Below, in pieces: positions 43,737 to 55,834 of a stretch of DNA of 64,000 nt; within the stretch, counting starts at the first letter, position 1; each line of letters begins with the position of its first letter. The notes beneath the pieces are model-generated. The model did no database searches. It saw only the letters and a program-made list of their open reading frames with translations, and was not told where the DNA came from. The stretch lies in contig OX637396.1 in the NCBI GenBank assembly GCA_951799425.1, positions 37,068,701-37,132,700 on the forward strand. Direction: 5' to 3'. A program made the position numbers and the translations under genes. This stretch comes from Ilex aquifolium. Lineage: Eukaryota > Streptophyta > Magnoliopsida > Aquifoliales > Aquifoliaceae.

Positions 43737-46700
43737 ATGGCTTCTTCATCTCTTTCCCATCTCCTCTCTCTGCTTCTCCTTCTTCTTCATCTTCATGTCC
43801 TTCCAGCAGTGTTAGCACTCAGTAAATCTGATTGTGACATTAGTCTGGACTCATCTCTATCAGCAGGAGACAACAAATTTCTTTGGAAATCTCGATCAGG
43901 TGAATTTGCCTTTGGATTTCTTAGTCTTGGAGGACCACAAGCTGATGAAGATCTCTTCCTTCTAGCCATCTGGTTTGCTAAAATACCTGAGCTGACTGTA
44001 GTTTGGTCAAGGAATGAAAATCCAGTGCCCCGAGGATCAAAAGTCATTCTAACCAATGATGGGGAGCTTATCCTCTATGATAGCAAAAACACAGAGATTT
44101 GGAAGGCAAATTCAAGTTCAACCAATAATAACAAACCCACTTGTGCTGCTATGCTTGACTCAGGTATGTATATATAGATGTACAATTAAGTATGAATCAT
44201 TAAAAAAAAAAAATGTATGATTTTATATTGTGGATGTGAGTCTTAGAATCAAACCACGTTGTATAAGACTCTATTTAGTAATGTATCAGAACTGGACCGA
44301 TAATCGAACCGTTAGGAAGATCGGGTCAATAATTCATTGATTTAATCGTTGAGTTAATCAGTTGAATCGGTCATATAACAAAAAATAAAAAAATATATAA
44401 AAATTATAAAACGTAATATTTTAACTAAAAAAATAATATATAATTGCTCAAATAAAATACATTAAATGCATTTTCTATGGAATTCAAACATGCAAAAACA
44501 AAAGAGAGTAAGAGAATCGTCTTTGTGTGTGTGTGTGAGAGTGAGAGAGTGAGATACAGAGGGGGGTTACAGTTACAGGCACTCAGGCAGCAAAGGAGAA
44601 GGGAGGAGGAGGAGACTCAGAAGTTAGCTAGATTGCTGAGTGAGAGGAGACTGAGTCAGATCGACTGCTTGATCTAGAACAGAGGAGGAGCTGGTCTGGT
44701 CGCCTGAGTTGTTCGTTGTTGCCTGAGTTTCATCGTTTGTCGTCGTATTTCGTCGCCTGCGAGTGAAGATTGAAGGAAGCACGTGGGATGGAATTGCAGA
44801 TTTAGGGCAAAATTGCCAAAAAAAAGAGGATTTTTTTTTAATATTATTTAAAATCTAACCATCTGATTTACCGGTTTGATCAAAAAATTGGCCGATTTAA
44901 CGGTTTTCTTCCGGTTCGACTGTTTATACTGTTCAACTCAAGAATCGAACCAACTTAGGTCCTGGTTCATGGTTGGACTGGTCTGACCGGTCAATCTGGC
45001 CCGATTCTGAAAACAATATTTTTAGTTTGTGTCTAAAAAAACAATATTAAAATTTTTTTTTGGGGAAGAATTTTAGGAAAGTATATTTTGGTATTTTTTG
45101 TGTAGCAAAACTTGTTTAGTTATATAATTCTAAAAACAGTTCTACAAAATAGAAAACAATAAAACTTGTTTAAACAGTAACTCAAAAAACAATGAAAACA
45201 AAAATGTGGTAGTGGTAGACGTCGTGGTGGTGGTGGAAGTATGGTGGTGGGATGGAAGTACGATGCTTTCTAAATTCTAAAAATATTATTTTAAAAAATA
45301 CATAAAACAACCCTAACTTGTTATATAAATTTACCTTTTTTTATTCTCAGTTTTCAAAAAACAAAAACAAAAAATGGTTAGTCAAATAATTTTTCTCCCC
45401 GAAACTATTTTCAAAAGCTGTTTTTTAAAATGCAAATCAAACATAACCTTTTATTTTTCAATTTCATTTTCTCTTTTTCATTCTCTTAGTTAAATTTCAT
45501 CATGGTATCAAAGTAAGCCGATCAAACTTTGCTAGATCATACAAATATAGAAATGACTTATGTGCAATCAATAACGAATAGTGAAATCTAGCCTTTTCAT
45601 GTTCGGTGTGTTGTGAATATAGGTCTTAAAAACGAACCACTAGGGACTAGGGTGGGCACACATGCCCACAGTCATTTCTTAACAGTATTGATATAAATCT
45701 GGTTTTTTAATATTTTTAATTATGCCTATCGTATGCGTACCATATATTTTATTATTATGGACCCTTATATATATACTAGTTATTGCCTGTGCATGAAGGC
45801 ACAGAGTAATAAAAAATGATAAATAATAAACATATTTGTATTCATATCCAAAATCAAATCACAAACATAGAGGGGAGATAAATGAATTTAAGCATCGGTT
45901 GTAGTGGGTGTGAGAGGTGGTGGTGGTAGGAGACGGTGATGGTTGTGGTGGTGGTGGCAACGGCGGCGGTGATGTCGGTGGTGGTGGTGGTGGCGACGGT
46001 GGTGGTGGTGGCGGCGACGACGTCGGTGGTGGTGGAGGCGGTGGTGGCGATGGTGGTGGTAATGGCGGCGGCGGTGGTGGTAGAGGTAGTGGTGGTGGGG
46101 GTAGAGGTAATGGTGGAGCGGTTTCAAACACTATTTTTTTTTTTAAAGTACTTATGAGAAATAATTTTTAGAAGTACTTTTAGAAAGTCATTCCAAACAC
46201 ACTCTCAGGGGTCTATTTTTCCTATTAAATTTATGGAGTTAATATTAGCCGTTAGATTAACTTTAAAGTAAAATTTAAAGCGATCAGAACCGCGAAAAGT
46301 AAAAGTCATTTTATTTATCTTTTGAAATTTGAATTGTAAGCTAGTTATTGCCTGTGCCTGAAGGCTAAGAGTAATAAAAAATTGTAAACAATAAATATAT
46401 TTGTATTCATATCTAAAATTAAATCACAAAATAGAGGAGAGATAAATTAATTTAAGCATCGGTTGTAGTGGGGGTGAGAGGTGGTGATGGTAGGAGATTG
46501 TGATGATTGTGGTGGGTGGCAATGATCGTGGTGGCGTCGACGGCGGTAGTGGTGGCGATGGTGGTGGTGGCGGCGATGGCGATGGTGATGGCGATGGCGG
46601 TGGCGGTGGTGGTGACGGCGACAGCGGTAGTGGTGGTGGCGACGACAGCTATGCTGGTGGTGGCGGCGGCGGTGACTGCGGTGGTAATGGTGGTGGTGGT

Positions 46701-49700
46701 GGTGGTGGTGGCGGCGATGGCGATGGCAATGACGATGGCGGTGGCGGTGGTGGTGGTGGCAACGATGGTGGTGGCGATGCCGATGACGATAGCGGTGGTG
46801 ATGGTGATGGCAACGACGGCGACAGTGGTGGTGGTGGCGGCGGCGACGACGATGATAGGGGTGGCGGCGGCGGCGGCGGTGGTGGCGACGACGACGGTGG
46901 TGATGGTGACGACGACGGTGGTGATGGTGACGACGACGGTGGTGGTGGTGGCGGCGACCGGGGGGTGGTGGTGGTGGTGGTAGTGGTGGTGGTAGAGGTA
47001 GTAAAAAATGGTAAACAATAAACATATTTGTATTCATGTCCAAAATTAAATCACAAACATAGATGAGAGATAAATGAATTTAAGCATCGATTGTAGTGAA
47101 GGTGAGAGGTGGTGGTGGTAGGAGACGGTGATGGTTGTGGTGGGTGGCAATGACCGTGGTGGCAGTGGTGGTGGTGGTGGTGGTGATGGTGGTGGTGGCA
47201 GTGGTGGTGGCGGCGGCGATGACATCGGTGACGGCGACAGTGGTCGCGGCGGCGACGGTGGTGGTGGCGGCGATGGTGGCGGCGGGGGTGGCCGCTACGA
47301 CGGCAGTAGCGGTGGTGGCGGTGGTGGCGGCGGGGGGTGGCGGCGGCGATGGTGGCCGTGGTGGTGGCGATGGTGGCCGTGGGGGCGGCGACGGCGGTGG
47401 TGGTGGCAGTGACGGCGGTGATGGTGGTGGTAGTGGCGGCGACGGCGGTGGTGGCGGTGGCGGCAGCGGCGGTGGCAACGGCAATGGTGGTGGCGGCGAC
47501 GGCAGTGGCAGCGGCAGCGGTGGCGGCGGTGATGGTGATGGTGGCAGCGGTGGTGGCAGCAGTGGCGGCGATGGCGATGGCGGTGAAGGCGATGGCGATG
47601 GTGGTGGTGGTGGTGGTGGTGGCGACGACGGCGGTGGTGGTGGTGGGGGTGGTGGTGGTGGCGATAATGGTGGTGGCGGTAGTGGTAGCGGCGGCGACGG
47701 TGGTGGTGGCGGCGGTGGTGGTGGTAGAGGTAGTGGTGAGACTGTTTCAAACACTACTTTTTTTTTTTAAAGTACTTATGAGAAATAGTTTCTATAAGTA
47801 CTTTTAAAAAGTCAGTTCAAAGTCTAAACACACCCTTAGGGGTCTATTTTTCCTATTAAATTTAGGGTGTTAATATTAGCCGTTAGATTAATTTTAAAGT
47901 AAAATTTAAAATGATCTGAACCGCGAAAACCAAAAGTTATTTTGTTTATCTTTTAAAATTTGAATTGTAAATTACTTTATTATATAGACTAGTTATTGCT
48001 TGTGCCTGAAGGCACAGAGTAAAAAAAAATGGTAAATAATAAACACATTTGTATTCATATCCAAAATCAAATCACAAACATAGATGAGAGATGAATGAAT
48101 TTAAACATCAATTGTAGTGGAGGTGAGAGGTGGTGGTGGTAGGAGACGGTGATGGTTGTGGTGGGTGGCAATGACCGTGGTAGCGGTGGTTGCGGTGGAG
48201 GCGGGGGTGGTGGTGGCGACGGCGATGGCATCGTTTGGCGGCGACGGTGGTGATAGTGGTGGTGGTGGCGGCGGCGACGACGGTGATAGTGGTGGCGGTG
48301 TTGGCGGTGGTGGGGGTAGCGACGACGGTGGCGGCGACGATGGTGGTAGTGGTGGCGGTAGGGGCAGCGGCGGTGGTGGCGGTGGTGGCGGCGGTGGCGA
48401 TAGCAGCTACGGCGACGATGGTGGTGGTGGTGACGGTAGTGGGGGTGATGGCGGTGGCGGTGGTGACGACGACGACGACGGTAGTGGTGGTGGCGGTGGC
48501 AACGGTGATGGTGGTGGTGGTGGCGGTGGTGGCAGTGGTGGCGGTGGTGGTGTTAGAGGTAGTGGTGGTGGCGGTGATGGTGGTAGAGGTAGTGGTGGGG
48601 TAGTTTCAAATACTATTTTTTTTTTTAAAAAAAATAGTTATGAGAAATAATTTATAGAAGTATTTTTAAAAAGTATTTCCAAACACACCCTTAGGGCCCT
48701 ATTTTTCTTATTAAATTTAGGGTGTTAATATTAGCCGTTAGATTAACTTTAAAGTAAAATTTAAAACGATATCAATCGCGAAAAGTAAAAGTCATTTTGT
48801 TTATCTTTTGAGATTTGAATTGTAAATTACTTTATTATATAGATATATTAATTTTTTTGCACATTTCAGACACGGATGAGTTAAAACAGGCCAATGAACA
48901 TATTGGTTGGTTATAGTGCTCACCCAAGAGCGAAATGCTGGCTCCGTCCTTGACTATCTGTCTTCAATTTTCTCTCTTCAATCCATTCTTATATACTTTT
49001 CAAAAAATCCATTCTTATATCAAATTTATGGCAGGAAACTTGGTGCAGTTTTGAGTGTGGTGGATGTAGGTCTTTCTCTCATTCATTGTCTTGTTTATAA
49101 TATTTATGGCAGGCAACTTTGTGCTTATAAACGAGGATTCTACTCCAGCGTGGGAGAGCTTCAATGAGCCTACTGATACAATCTTGCCAGGCCAGACATT
49201 AAAAATGTACAGTTCCCTCAAATCTCGCCAGTCAGACACAAGTTACACCAACGGGCGGTTCCAGCTCCGTATGCAGGGTGATGGCAATCTTGTGCTTTAC
49301 ACTGTCTCTCTCCCAACAGAAGTCATCTATGATGCTTATTGGGCTACTGATACTTGGAAGCCCAATTCCGAAACCCAATTGATCTTTAATACGGCTGGAT
49401 ACATTTATGTTGAACAAGGGAAACAAAATGTATTCAATCTCACACGAAAAGACGAGGGTTCGAGCCATGATAATTATCTGATAGCCAGGATTGATTATGA
49501 TGGTGCATTTAGACAATATAAGCATCCGAGAAATAGCTACACCACGGGCGTTGGAAGCTATAGTTCATCCTGGTCTGTCATTGAAACGTATCCACAAGAC
49601 GTGTGCATGATCATGGAAAATCTAGGCAGTGGGGCTTGTGGATTCAATAGTTATTGTGTCAACAATAATGGGAGGCCAAATTGTTCGTGCCCTGAAGGGT

Positions 49701-51124
49701 ACTCTTTCTTGGATCCATTTAACCATCACATAGGTTGCAAACCAAATTTTCAATTGCCTAGCTGTCAGAAAGATGGATGGGAAACAAAGATTGATCTCAT
49801 AGAATTCAAAGAATTGAGTAACACAGATTGGCCCTTGAGAGATTATGAACTTCAGATCGGGGCAAAAGTTGATAAGGAGACATGTAAACAGTATTGCCTC
49901 AGTGACTGTTTATGTGCAGTTGTGATACATAATGGGAATAAATGCTGGAAGAAAAAATTTCCTCTTTCCAATGGAAGACAATCTTTAAGTGTTAATAGAA
50001 CTGCTCTGATCAAGGTACCTATAGGAGATGCAAATCAAAGGCAACATAAAAAAGACAAGTCCACATTGATCCTTGTAGGGTCACTACTACTTGGCAGCTC
50101 TGTGTTTCTTAATTTCCTTCTGTTGTTAGCTGTATATGTGGTGGTTTTCATCTCGTATCATAAGAAAATGCAGGATTTGCAGTCTAGTATGAACACGTTT
50201 GGGATGAATGTAAGAAGGTACACATACAAAGAGTTGGAAGGGGCAACTGGTGGGTTCAACTCCAAGCAACAACTGGGGAAAGGTGGTTTTGGAACGGTTT
50301 ACAAAGGTGTTTTGCCATCAGATCCAAAGAGGTTTGTAGCTGTGAAGAAATTGGATAAGATAGCACAAGAAGGCGAGAAGGAATTCAGAACAGAAGTAAA
50401 TGTAATTGGTCAAACTCACCACAAGAATTTAGTCCGTTTGCTTGGTTACTGCGATGAGGGGGAGAACCGTCTCTTAGTATACGAGTACATGAACAATGGG
50501 TCCTTAGCAAGCCTTCTGTTTGGGATCTCCAGGCCAGATTGGAACCACAGAGTTCAAATTGCATTCGGAGTTGCAAGAGGGTTAATGTACTTACACGAAG
50601 AGTGCAGCACACAGATCATCCATTGTGATATAAAGCCTCAGAACATACTCTTAGATGAGAACTTTACTCCTAGAATTTCAGATTTTGGACTAGCAAAGCC
50701 CTTGTTGGTTGACCAAAGTCGAGCAGCACGGACAGCCATAAAAGGGACAATCGGTTACTTTGCACCCGAATGGTTTACGAAAGTGTCTATCACAGTTAAA
50801 GTTGATGTCTACAGTTTCGGGGCAATGTTACTAGAGATCATTTGTTGCAAGTCAAGCGTTCAATTTGCAATGGGGCAAGAAGAGGAAGCACTAATAGATT
50901 GGGCCTATGATTGCTACTACAAAAAGAAGCTCGATAAGTTGGTTGAAAACGATGAAGAAGCAAGGAATGACATGAAGAGGCTAGAGAGGCTGGTGATGGT
51001 GGCAATTTGGTGCATTCAAGAGGATCCTTCACTAAGGCCCTCAATGAGAAAGGTTACACAAATGCTTGAGGGAGTGGTTGAAGTTTCTGTTCCTCCACGT
51101 CCCTCTGGGTTTAGTTCTTCTTGA
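43737..51124 (+). CDS. LECRK gene 2: G-type lectin S-receptor-like Ser/Thr kinase
   Basis: Exons 43737-44163 and 49113-51124 join in phase to 812 aa. Domain order and motifs are as in gene 1: signal peptide, B-lectin, EGF-like, PAN-like, membrane span, then a non-RD kinase with [22 protein letters not shown] and APEW. No stop or frameshift is seen. The intron is 4,949 bp against 1,139 bp in gene 1, because of a TIR-like element and a Helitron concatemer. The extracellular part of exon 2 differs from gene 1 at roughly 40-45 residues. The kinase differs at only about four (for example K-N/D-KIA, AK-L/P-LLV-E/D and AI-R/K-GTIGYF). Effects of the long intron on expression are unknown. Confidence 0.94.
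44285..45015. mobile_element. Non-autonomous TIR-like element in the gene 2 intron
   Basis: The left end (cagaactggaccgataatcgaacc...) and right end (complement cagaatcgggccagattgacc...) form an imperfect inverted repeat. The inner gaaccgg/accggt words are known from plant DNA transposon remnants. The same element lies in the gene 3 intron, so it predates that duplication. A (gt)n/(ga)n tract lies inside at about 44523-44553. Confidence 0.5.
45016..45775. other. Intronic sequence of gene 2
   Basis: AT-rich, with short gtggtggtgg patches at about 45205-45255. Shared with gene 3 up to the end of the window. No gene was recognised. Confidence 0.5.
45908..46122. repeat. GGT/GGC-rich minisatellite, Helitron unit 1
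   Basis: Irregular repeats of ggtggtggc, with G pairs every third base on the plus strand. Open frames through it are by-products of the triplet period. Confidence 0.95.
46471..47002. repeat. GGT/GGC-rich minisatellite, Helitron unit 2
   Basis: The same repeat class, about 530 bp, including a gacgacgacggtggtgatggt sub-repeat in three copies (about 46887-46940). It joins abruptly to the left flank of unit 3. Confidence 0.95.
47105..47745. repeat. GGT/GGC-rich minisatellite, Helitron unit 3
   Basis: About 640 bp, the longest of the four arrays. GGC content is higher than in unit 1. Confidence 0.95.
48125..48600. repeat. GGT/GGC-rich minisatellite, Helitron unit 4
   Basis: About 475 bp, with the same left flank (gagaggtggtggtggtagg) and right flank (gtttcaaatacta) as the other units. 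Confidence 0.95.
48844..49112 (+). other. 3' part of the gene 2 intron
   Basis: Homologous to the gene 1 intron around its M3 insertion. A decoy acceptor (tttatggcag|gaaact, 49025-49040) precedes the true one (tttatggcag|gcaact, ending at 49112). Confidence 0.7.
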
Positions 51125-51348
51125 ACTATTAGCCTTTCATTTTATCAGACCATTTGTGTAAACATATGCAATTTTTATGGTTCCCCAATTAAGAATTGAT
51201 TCTTGAAAGCTTTTCTTTTATTTATACATGTAAGTTTTATTGAAGAAATCCTTTGTTAATTTTCAATAATTTCAGAAGAGTTTTTTTTCTGTGTGTGTGA
51301 CTATCGATTTTTTCTTTTCTTTTTCGTAATCTGGAAAATTAACTATTC
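51125..51348 (+). other. 3' flank of gene 2
   Basis: Nearly identical to 37528-37755 behind gene 1. It is interrupted by the solo LTR and resumes at 52496. Confidence 0.8.
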
Positions 51349-52495
51349 TGATGGGACACTTCTGAGACAGAGGCAGATCGTGACACTAGACCTTGGAATC
51401 GAGGACATCTTTCCCTCTGACAAAGCCACGTGTCCCCGACACCAAGGGTTTTTAGCCTCCTTAATAAAGGGCAGGTGCCCTTGGCCATAAGGTGTCCTCA
51501 GAGTTGAGGAAAGTAGCTCTCAGACGGCGAGGTTCCCTCGGCATCAAGGAAATCCCCATTCTCTCGCAAACTACGAAACCTCGGCTTCGAGAGTACCTCC
51601 ACTCCAAGGCATCCACGTGCCCTCGGCGCCGAGGGATCCTAGCTGGGACTGTGGCCCTACCACATGGCTCTACCGCTTGACAGCTAGTCAATCTCAATTA
51701 GACTAGGAATCATGAGGGTACTCTGTACAAGGGGGTCAGAATGACAAGTACTCTACACAAGGGGGAACAGGACGAGTGGCATAAAGTACACGATGAGAGG
51801 CGAACAGATGAAAATGGCCCTACTGGCATGCAGCTATTATAGGCAAGCATTTAATGAATCCTCAACTGATGAGACATCTACAATGACGCGAGAAGCCAAA
51901 AAGAGATGAGATATTAAATGCTCCAGCATCAGGACATTTAATGATTCATCCTTGAAGAAAGAGCATTAAATGCTCTGGGATCCGAGCATTTAATGTCCTT
52001 GCATAGAAGGAGCAGCATTGATTGCTTGGGGATCCGAGCAATTAATAATAGGGTCTTCCCCACACAAAATAGGGGGCACACTGCCCCATCTCTGAATGCT
52101 ACCTACTATCTAGGCTATCAACAATGATGAGTCCGGATGGGTATAAATAGCTCCCAAAAATACATATCAAAGGTACGCAAAATCATCTCTTAAGAATACA
52201 AAATAGTGCTTTTCTTCTTCCCCTTTCTCAAAGAACTGACTTGATCGTCGGAGGGGATACGCCGAAAAACACTCCGGCGCCCTTTCTAACCTGTTTTCTG
52301 TGTGCCAGGAAACCATTGTCGACCCATCCGAAAGGATCGAGCGACCCATAGAAACAATTCATCACCACTCCGTAGGCCCCTTTGGCCCTTTCAACCATTT
52401 CCTTGCTACGGAACCTTCGACGCTCGAAGCCAGTACGAGTTCACCAAGGGAGAGATTTGTCATTTACAACTATTGTGCGAAAATCACTGCGCACA
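51349..52495 (+). mobile_element. Solo LTR of a Ty3/gypsy-type element (1,147 bp)
   Basis: Starts tgatgggacac and ends ctgcgcaca, flanked by the 5-bp duplication tattc (51344-51348 and 52496-52500). The gene 1 flank has the uninterrupted site (aactattcaattaagc near 37746). It contains a TATA box (gtataaatag, 52141-52150) followed by ttctt-rich sequence and 'acttgatcgtcggagggg', a phrase typical of gypsy LTR R/U5 regions. No internal domain remains. Confidence 0.9.
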
Positions 52496-52947
52496 TATTC
52501 AATTAAGCTGAACTTTGATTACAATCAAGATAGAAGTATATATTTGTAAGTTGTATTGTAGAATCTACTATCCAAAAAAAATTCTAATGAATTGTGTGCG
52601 TGTGTAACCGTCTGGCTTTTTTTTAAACTATGGTTACAATCATGCCAAAAGTATGATCTCTAATTCATGAGGTCGACAGCAAAGAAAATTCATAGATGAG
52701 TACTGATCAATGACTCAATAAGTAGCCTCATTGGAGGACCTATGCCTGTACTTAAACTGATCTACATCTTATTATAGCTTCATTGATGACCTCAATCTCT
52801 CTGAGGGACACCTCCTGGAGCCTATATGTGCAAAACAGATTGGCCCAGGATCGTAAACATGGTAACCGTTACAAGCAGAAGTATTATGTACTGAGTACGA
52901 CTTTGACAAAAGGTCCAAATGATTTCAAATAGTAGTGAAGTTTCTCA
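52496..52947 (+). other. 3' flank of gene 2, continued
   Basis: Matches about 37757-38208 behind gene 1 and stops exactly where the copia LTR begins. Confidence 0.8.
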
Positions 52948-54352
52948 TGTTAGAATATTTTAACTAAAAGAGTGTTTTGTCTTGTGTGGGAACTCAATCC
53001 CACATCGACTAAAAGACCAAAGATACTTGAGTATATATATAGACTAGTGTTATCTAGCCTTTGAATCAAAGAGAGGTCTTGGGACTCTCACGTGCGCAGG
53101 GGGGGGACTAGCGGAGGAGATACGGATTTCTAAAATCTACGAAACACATGGTCGTCTTAAGAGAGCGACCTAGTCCGCGCCTCACCCTGCCGTTCACTTT
53201 ATTTGGATCCACTTTTTCCAACAATTTAAGACGATTCAATCCCGATGGAGAATTCTGCGATAGCCGCTTCTACTGTTTCATCTGCTGGAGCAAACGATCT
53301 TAACAAACCGTTTCGATTCAGTGGACAGTTCTTCAAAAGATGGGCAAAGAAAGTTATGTTCTATCTCAAACTGATGAAGGTCGCTTGGATTCTCACTTCA
53401 AAAAATCCAAACAAGGTGAACAAGGAAGGTATGACTGCAGAAGAGTTAGCAGAGCATCAAAAGAATTTAGCTCTATAGGAGACTGACGAAGATAATTGTC
53501 GCAATTATTTGCTCAATTGTCTTTCCGATGAGCTATATGATTACTATTCCAATTCCTATTCTTCTGCCAAGAAGATTTGGAAAGCTTTGGAGGCGAAGTA
53601 TGACACAGAAGAAGCAGGGACGAAAAAATATGCTTGTAGCCGCTATTTTAAATTTCAGATGGTGGAAAATAAATCTGTAATTGCTCAAACACATGAGTTA
53701 CAGATGATTGTTCATGAAATTGTGTCCGAAGGAATCAAGGTAGATGAACAAATGCAAGTCGCAGCGGTGATCGACAAACTGCCGGGTTCATGGAAGGAGT
53801 ATCAAAAGGGACTTCATCACAAGCAATCAGAATTAAGCATGGTGAATCTAATGGCTCGACTTCGAATTGAGGAAGAGGCCAGAAAACAAGACAATACAAA
53901 CGACACTAACGGGAATCTCAATGGCAATGGTAATGGAAACAACAATAAGGTACATTTTATCACATCTAATGATAACATCTCTAAGGGTCAAAATAATAGA
54001 AACAGTGCCTATTTGAAGCCTAGAGGTAATAACATGAAAAGGTTTAATAAGGCTTCAAATAAAAATTATTTTCAAAAGAAATGGAACCAAGCACCAAACC
54101 AAGGACCCCTTTCCAAACAAGTACCATATAATAAAAATAATCAGTCAAATAGTGGTGCTTGTTTTGTGTGTGGGAAGTCTGGCCATTTTGCAAAAGATTG
54201 TCGTTTTAAAAAACGAGGTTATGCTCCTCAAGCTAATGTGACCGAGGAACCTCTTGTGGCCATGATTTCTGAGGTTAATTTTATTGAGAATAGTGAAGGG
54301 TGGTGGGCAGATTCTGGAGCTTCCAGGCATGTCTGTCATGATAAACAAATTT
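52948..54352 (+). mobile_element. 3'-truncated Ty1/copia retrotransposon
   Basis: A 276-bp LTR (52948-53223, tgttagaata...ttccaaca) with a TATA-like tatatatataga is followed by gag and the first residues of protease. The element then stops. RT, RNase H, integrase and the second LTR are missing. No normal PBS (tggtatcagagc type) follows the LTR. Confidence 0.88.
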
Positions 54353-54354
54353 GA
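53245..54354 (+). pseudogene. copia gag-protease fragment
   Basis: The frame starts MENSAIAAST with the gag fold (FRFSGQFFKRWAKKVMFYL, then [10 protein letters not shown] and [14 protein letters not shown]). It then has an Asn-rich linker and a zinc knuckle [14 protein letters not shown] (C-x2-C-x4-H-x4-C). It ends at the start of protease, [14 protein letters not shown]. An in-frame TAG at 53476-53478 splits it, and it is cut off after the protease active-site Asp. It cannot make a working polyprotein. Confidence 0.9.
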
Positions 54355-54711
54355 AATGTAAAATGGAGTGATCAACAAATATGTAATTGGCAGCATAACT
54401 TGAAAGATGACCATATACTGCAATTGTGCTTGATCTGGTTTTGAGGATGTTGGAGGGCAGATAAGCTCCTTGTTGATGATGTGACGTAGTAATTTTATAT
54501 ACTTGAAAATTTGAAATGTTTTGGAAAGCAAATTGAAAGTACTAATATCTTTCCAAATGCCTCACTCTTCATGTGAAATTTAGCTCTGTGATATCATGTT
54601 TTTCCTTTGTGCTGCACATATGACTCAGTTTGTGGTAGAGTGATTTGATATCATGATTCTAAGGCTTCACTTTACTATATTGACAAGAACTTTTGTTCTT
54701 TTTGATGGCAG

Positions 54712-55350
54712 AACAGGTTGACCATCCTGTCCTTATTACTGAATGTGCATGCAACCCAGTGCAGTCTCGCAGTAAGATGGCAGAACTGCTTTTTGAGTCT
54801 TATGGAGTGCCTTCAGTAGGTATGAACACTTGCTGTTGGTTTCGTTAAAGCCATTTGCATCTCTAACCAGAACAAATCAATCCAGACAACAAAACAAAGC
54901 CTTTGTCCCAGCAATTTGGGGTGGGCTACGTGAATATTTCACCATTCTGTTTGTCAAGGACTATTTGCTTAGCCATTCCATGTCTCTGTGGACCAAGTTA
55001 TTACGTGATATGCTTGGTCTGTTATATAAAAAGTAGGATCTGCCAAGTTTTAGTATCTTTAAGCTGTCTGTAGCATTGGCATGTGTGTGATTAGCTGAAG
55101 TTGATGTATGCTTGGTTATCACTTCAGATATGTTTGTACCCAGAGATATTTTCCTTTATTTTATTTAACTCGCATAGGTACACAGGCATTGTTAAATTTA
55201 TTATGTCTGATTCGTGTATCTAATATTAGAATGATCACAGCATTCGGTGTAGATGCGGCATTCAGCTATAAGTATAATCAACGACTTGGGATTTGTGATA
55301 ATGATGGCCTTGCCATCTGCTCAGGATTTTCCACAAGTCATGCTATTCCA
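54712..55350 (+). pseudogene. ARP5: Captured ARP5 fragment (actin-related protein 5), two exons
   Basis: Exons 54712-54819 and 55241-55350 have intact GT-AG borders and join in phase. They read VDHPVLITECACNPVQSRSK, then KMAELLFESYGVPSVAFGVD and AAFSYKYNQRLGICDNDG. This is the actin fold of ARP5, a subunit of the INO80 chromatin-remodelling complex. Only about 70 codons are present, so it is a fragment. Confidence 0.85.
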
Positions 55351-55834
55351 GTATGCTTTGCTAAACTCAGTTTCTGCATATGGTACTAATCATACTGATT
55401 TTTTCCAGAATAGAGTTGGTTATTTTTTTATTATTTACACTGCAATTTTATTGTCAAAATTGTAATTTATAAGCGAGTGGACAAGCTAATATATTATATG
55501 CTTGTAACTATTTTTCCTAAAAGATAATTGGGTGATAAATGTCTACTGGCAGGTTGGATGGATAAGAATTCTTGTGTATAGTTCTTCGAATGATGCTATT
55601 ATACCTACGCGTTTATTGATTTTTTCCTTTATTTCTTCTTATTTGGCTATGTAGGATATATAAGAATTCTAATGAATTGCATTGCCTTTGTCATAATGCT
55701 TTTCTAAAAAAAAAAAAAAGCTTTTTCCATGTCTCTATTTTATTAGGTGAGAATCTATGTTTATGAGGTTTATGGATTTTGATTGTTGTAGTAGTTGAAG
55801 TTGTATTTTTGAATGACTAAATATGTGATTTTAG

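Larger units (their letters stand above)
45776..48843 (-). mobile_element. Head-to-tail concatemer of non-autonomous Helitrons with GGT-rich minisatellites
   Basis: On the minus strand the outer 5' end is A|TCTATATAATAAAG (48843) and the outer 3' end is CTGTGC-CTTCAT-GCACAG-GCAATAA-CTAG|T (hairpin at 45787-45804, CTAG at 45776-45779). These are the TC start, 3' hairpin, CTAG end and A/T insertion site of Helitrons. About four units are joined in tandem. The boundary at 47988/47989 is an exact CTAG|TC junction. The boundary near 46340 has lost its 5' end, and the one near 47001 is fused by deletion. Each unit carries a (GGT/GGC)n array and shares flanks (tttcaaacacta, ccgttagatta). There is no Rep/helicase, so it is non-autonomous. 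Confidence 0.85.

Noticed and set aside
45859-48650. Many long open frames (Gly-, Val-, Ala-, Pro- or His-rich) on both strands at 45.9-48.6 kb.
   Set aside because: They follow from the 3-bp period of the GGT/GGC arrays, which keeps all frames free of stops. No start context, domain or conservation beyond the repeat.
53245-54354. A host CCHC zinc-knuckle protein.
   Set aside because: Position after a TG...CA LTR, the copia gag fold and the DSGA protease start identify it as a broken copia gag.
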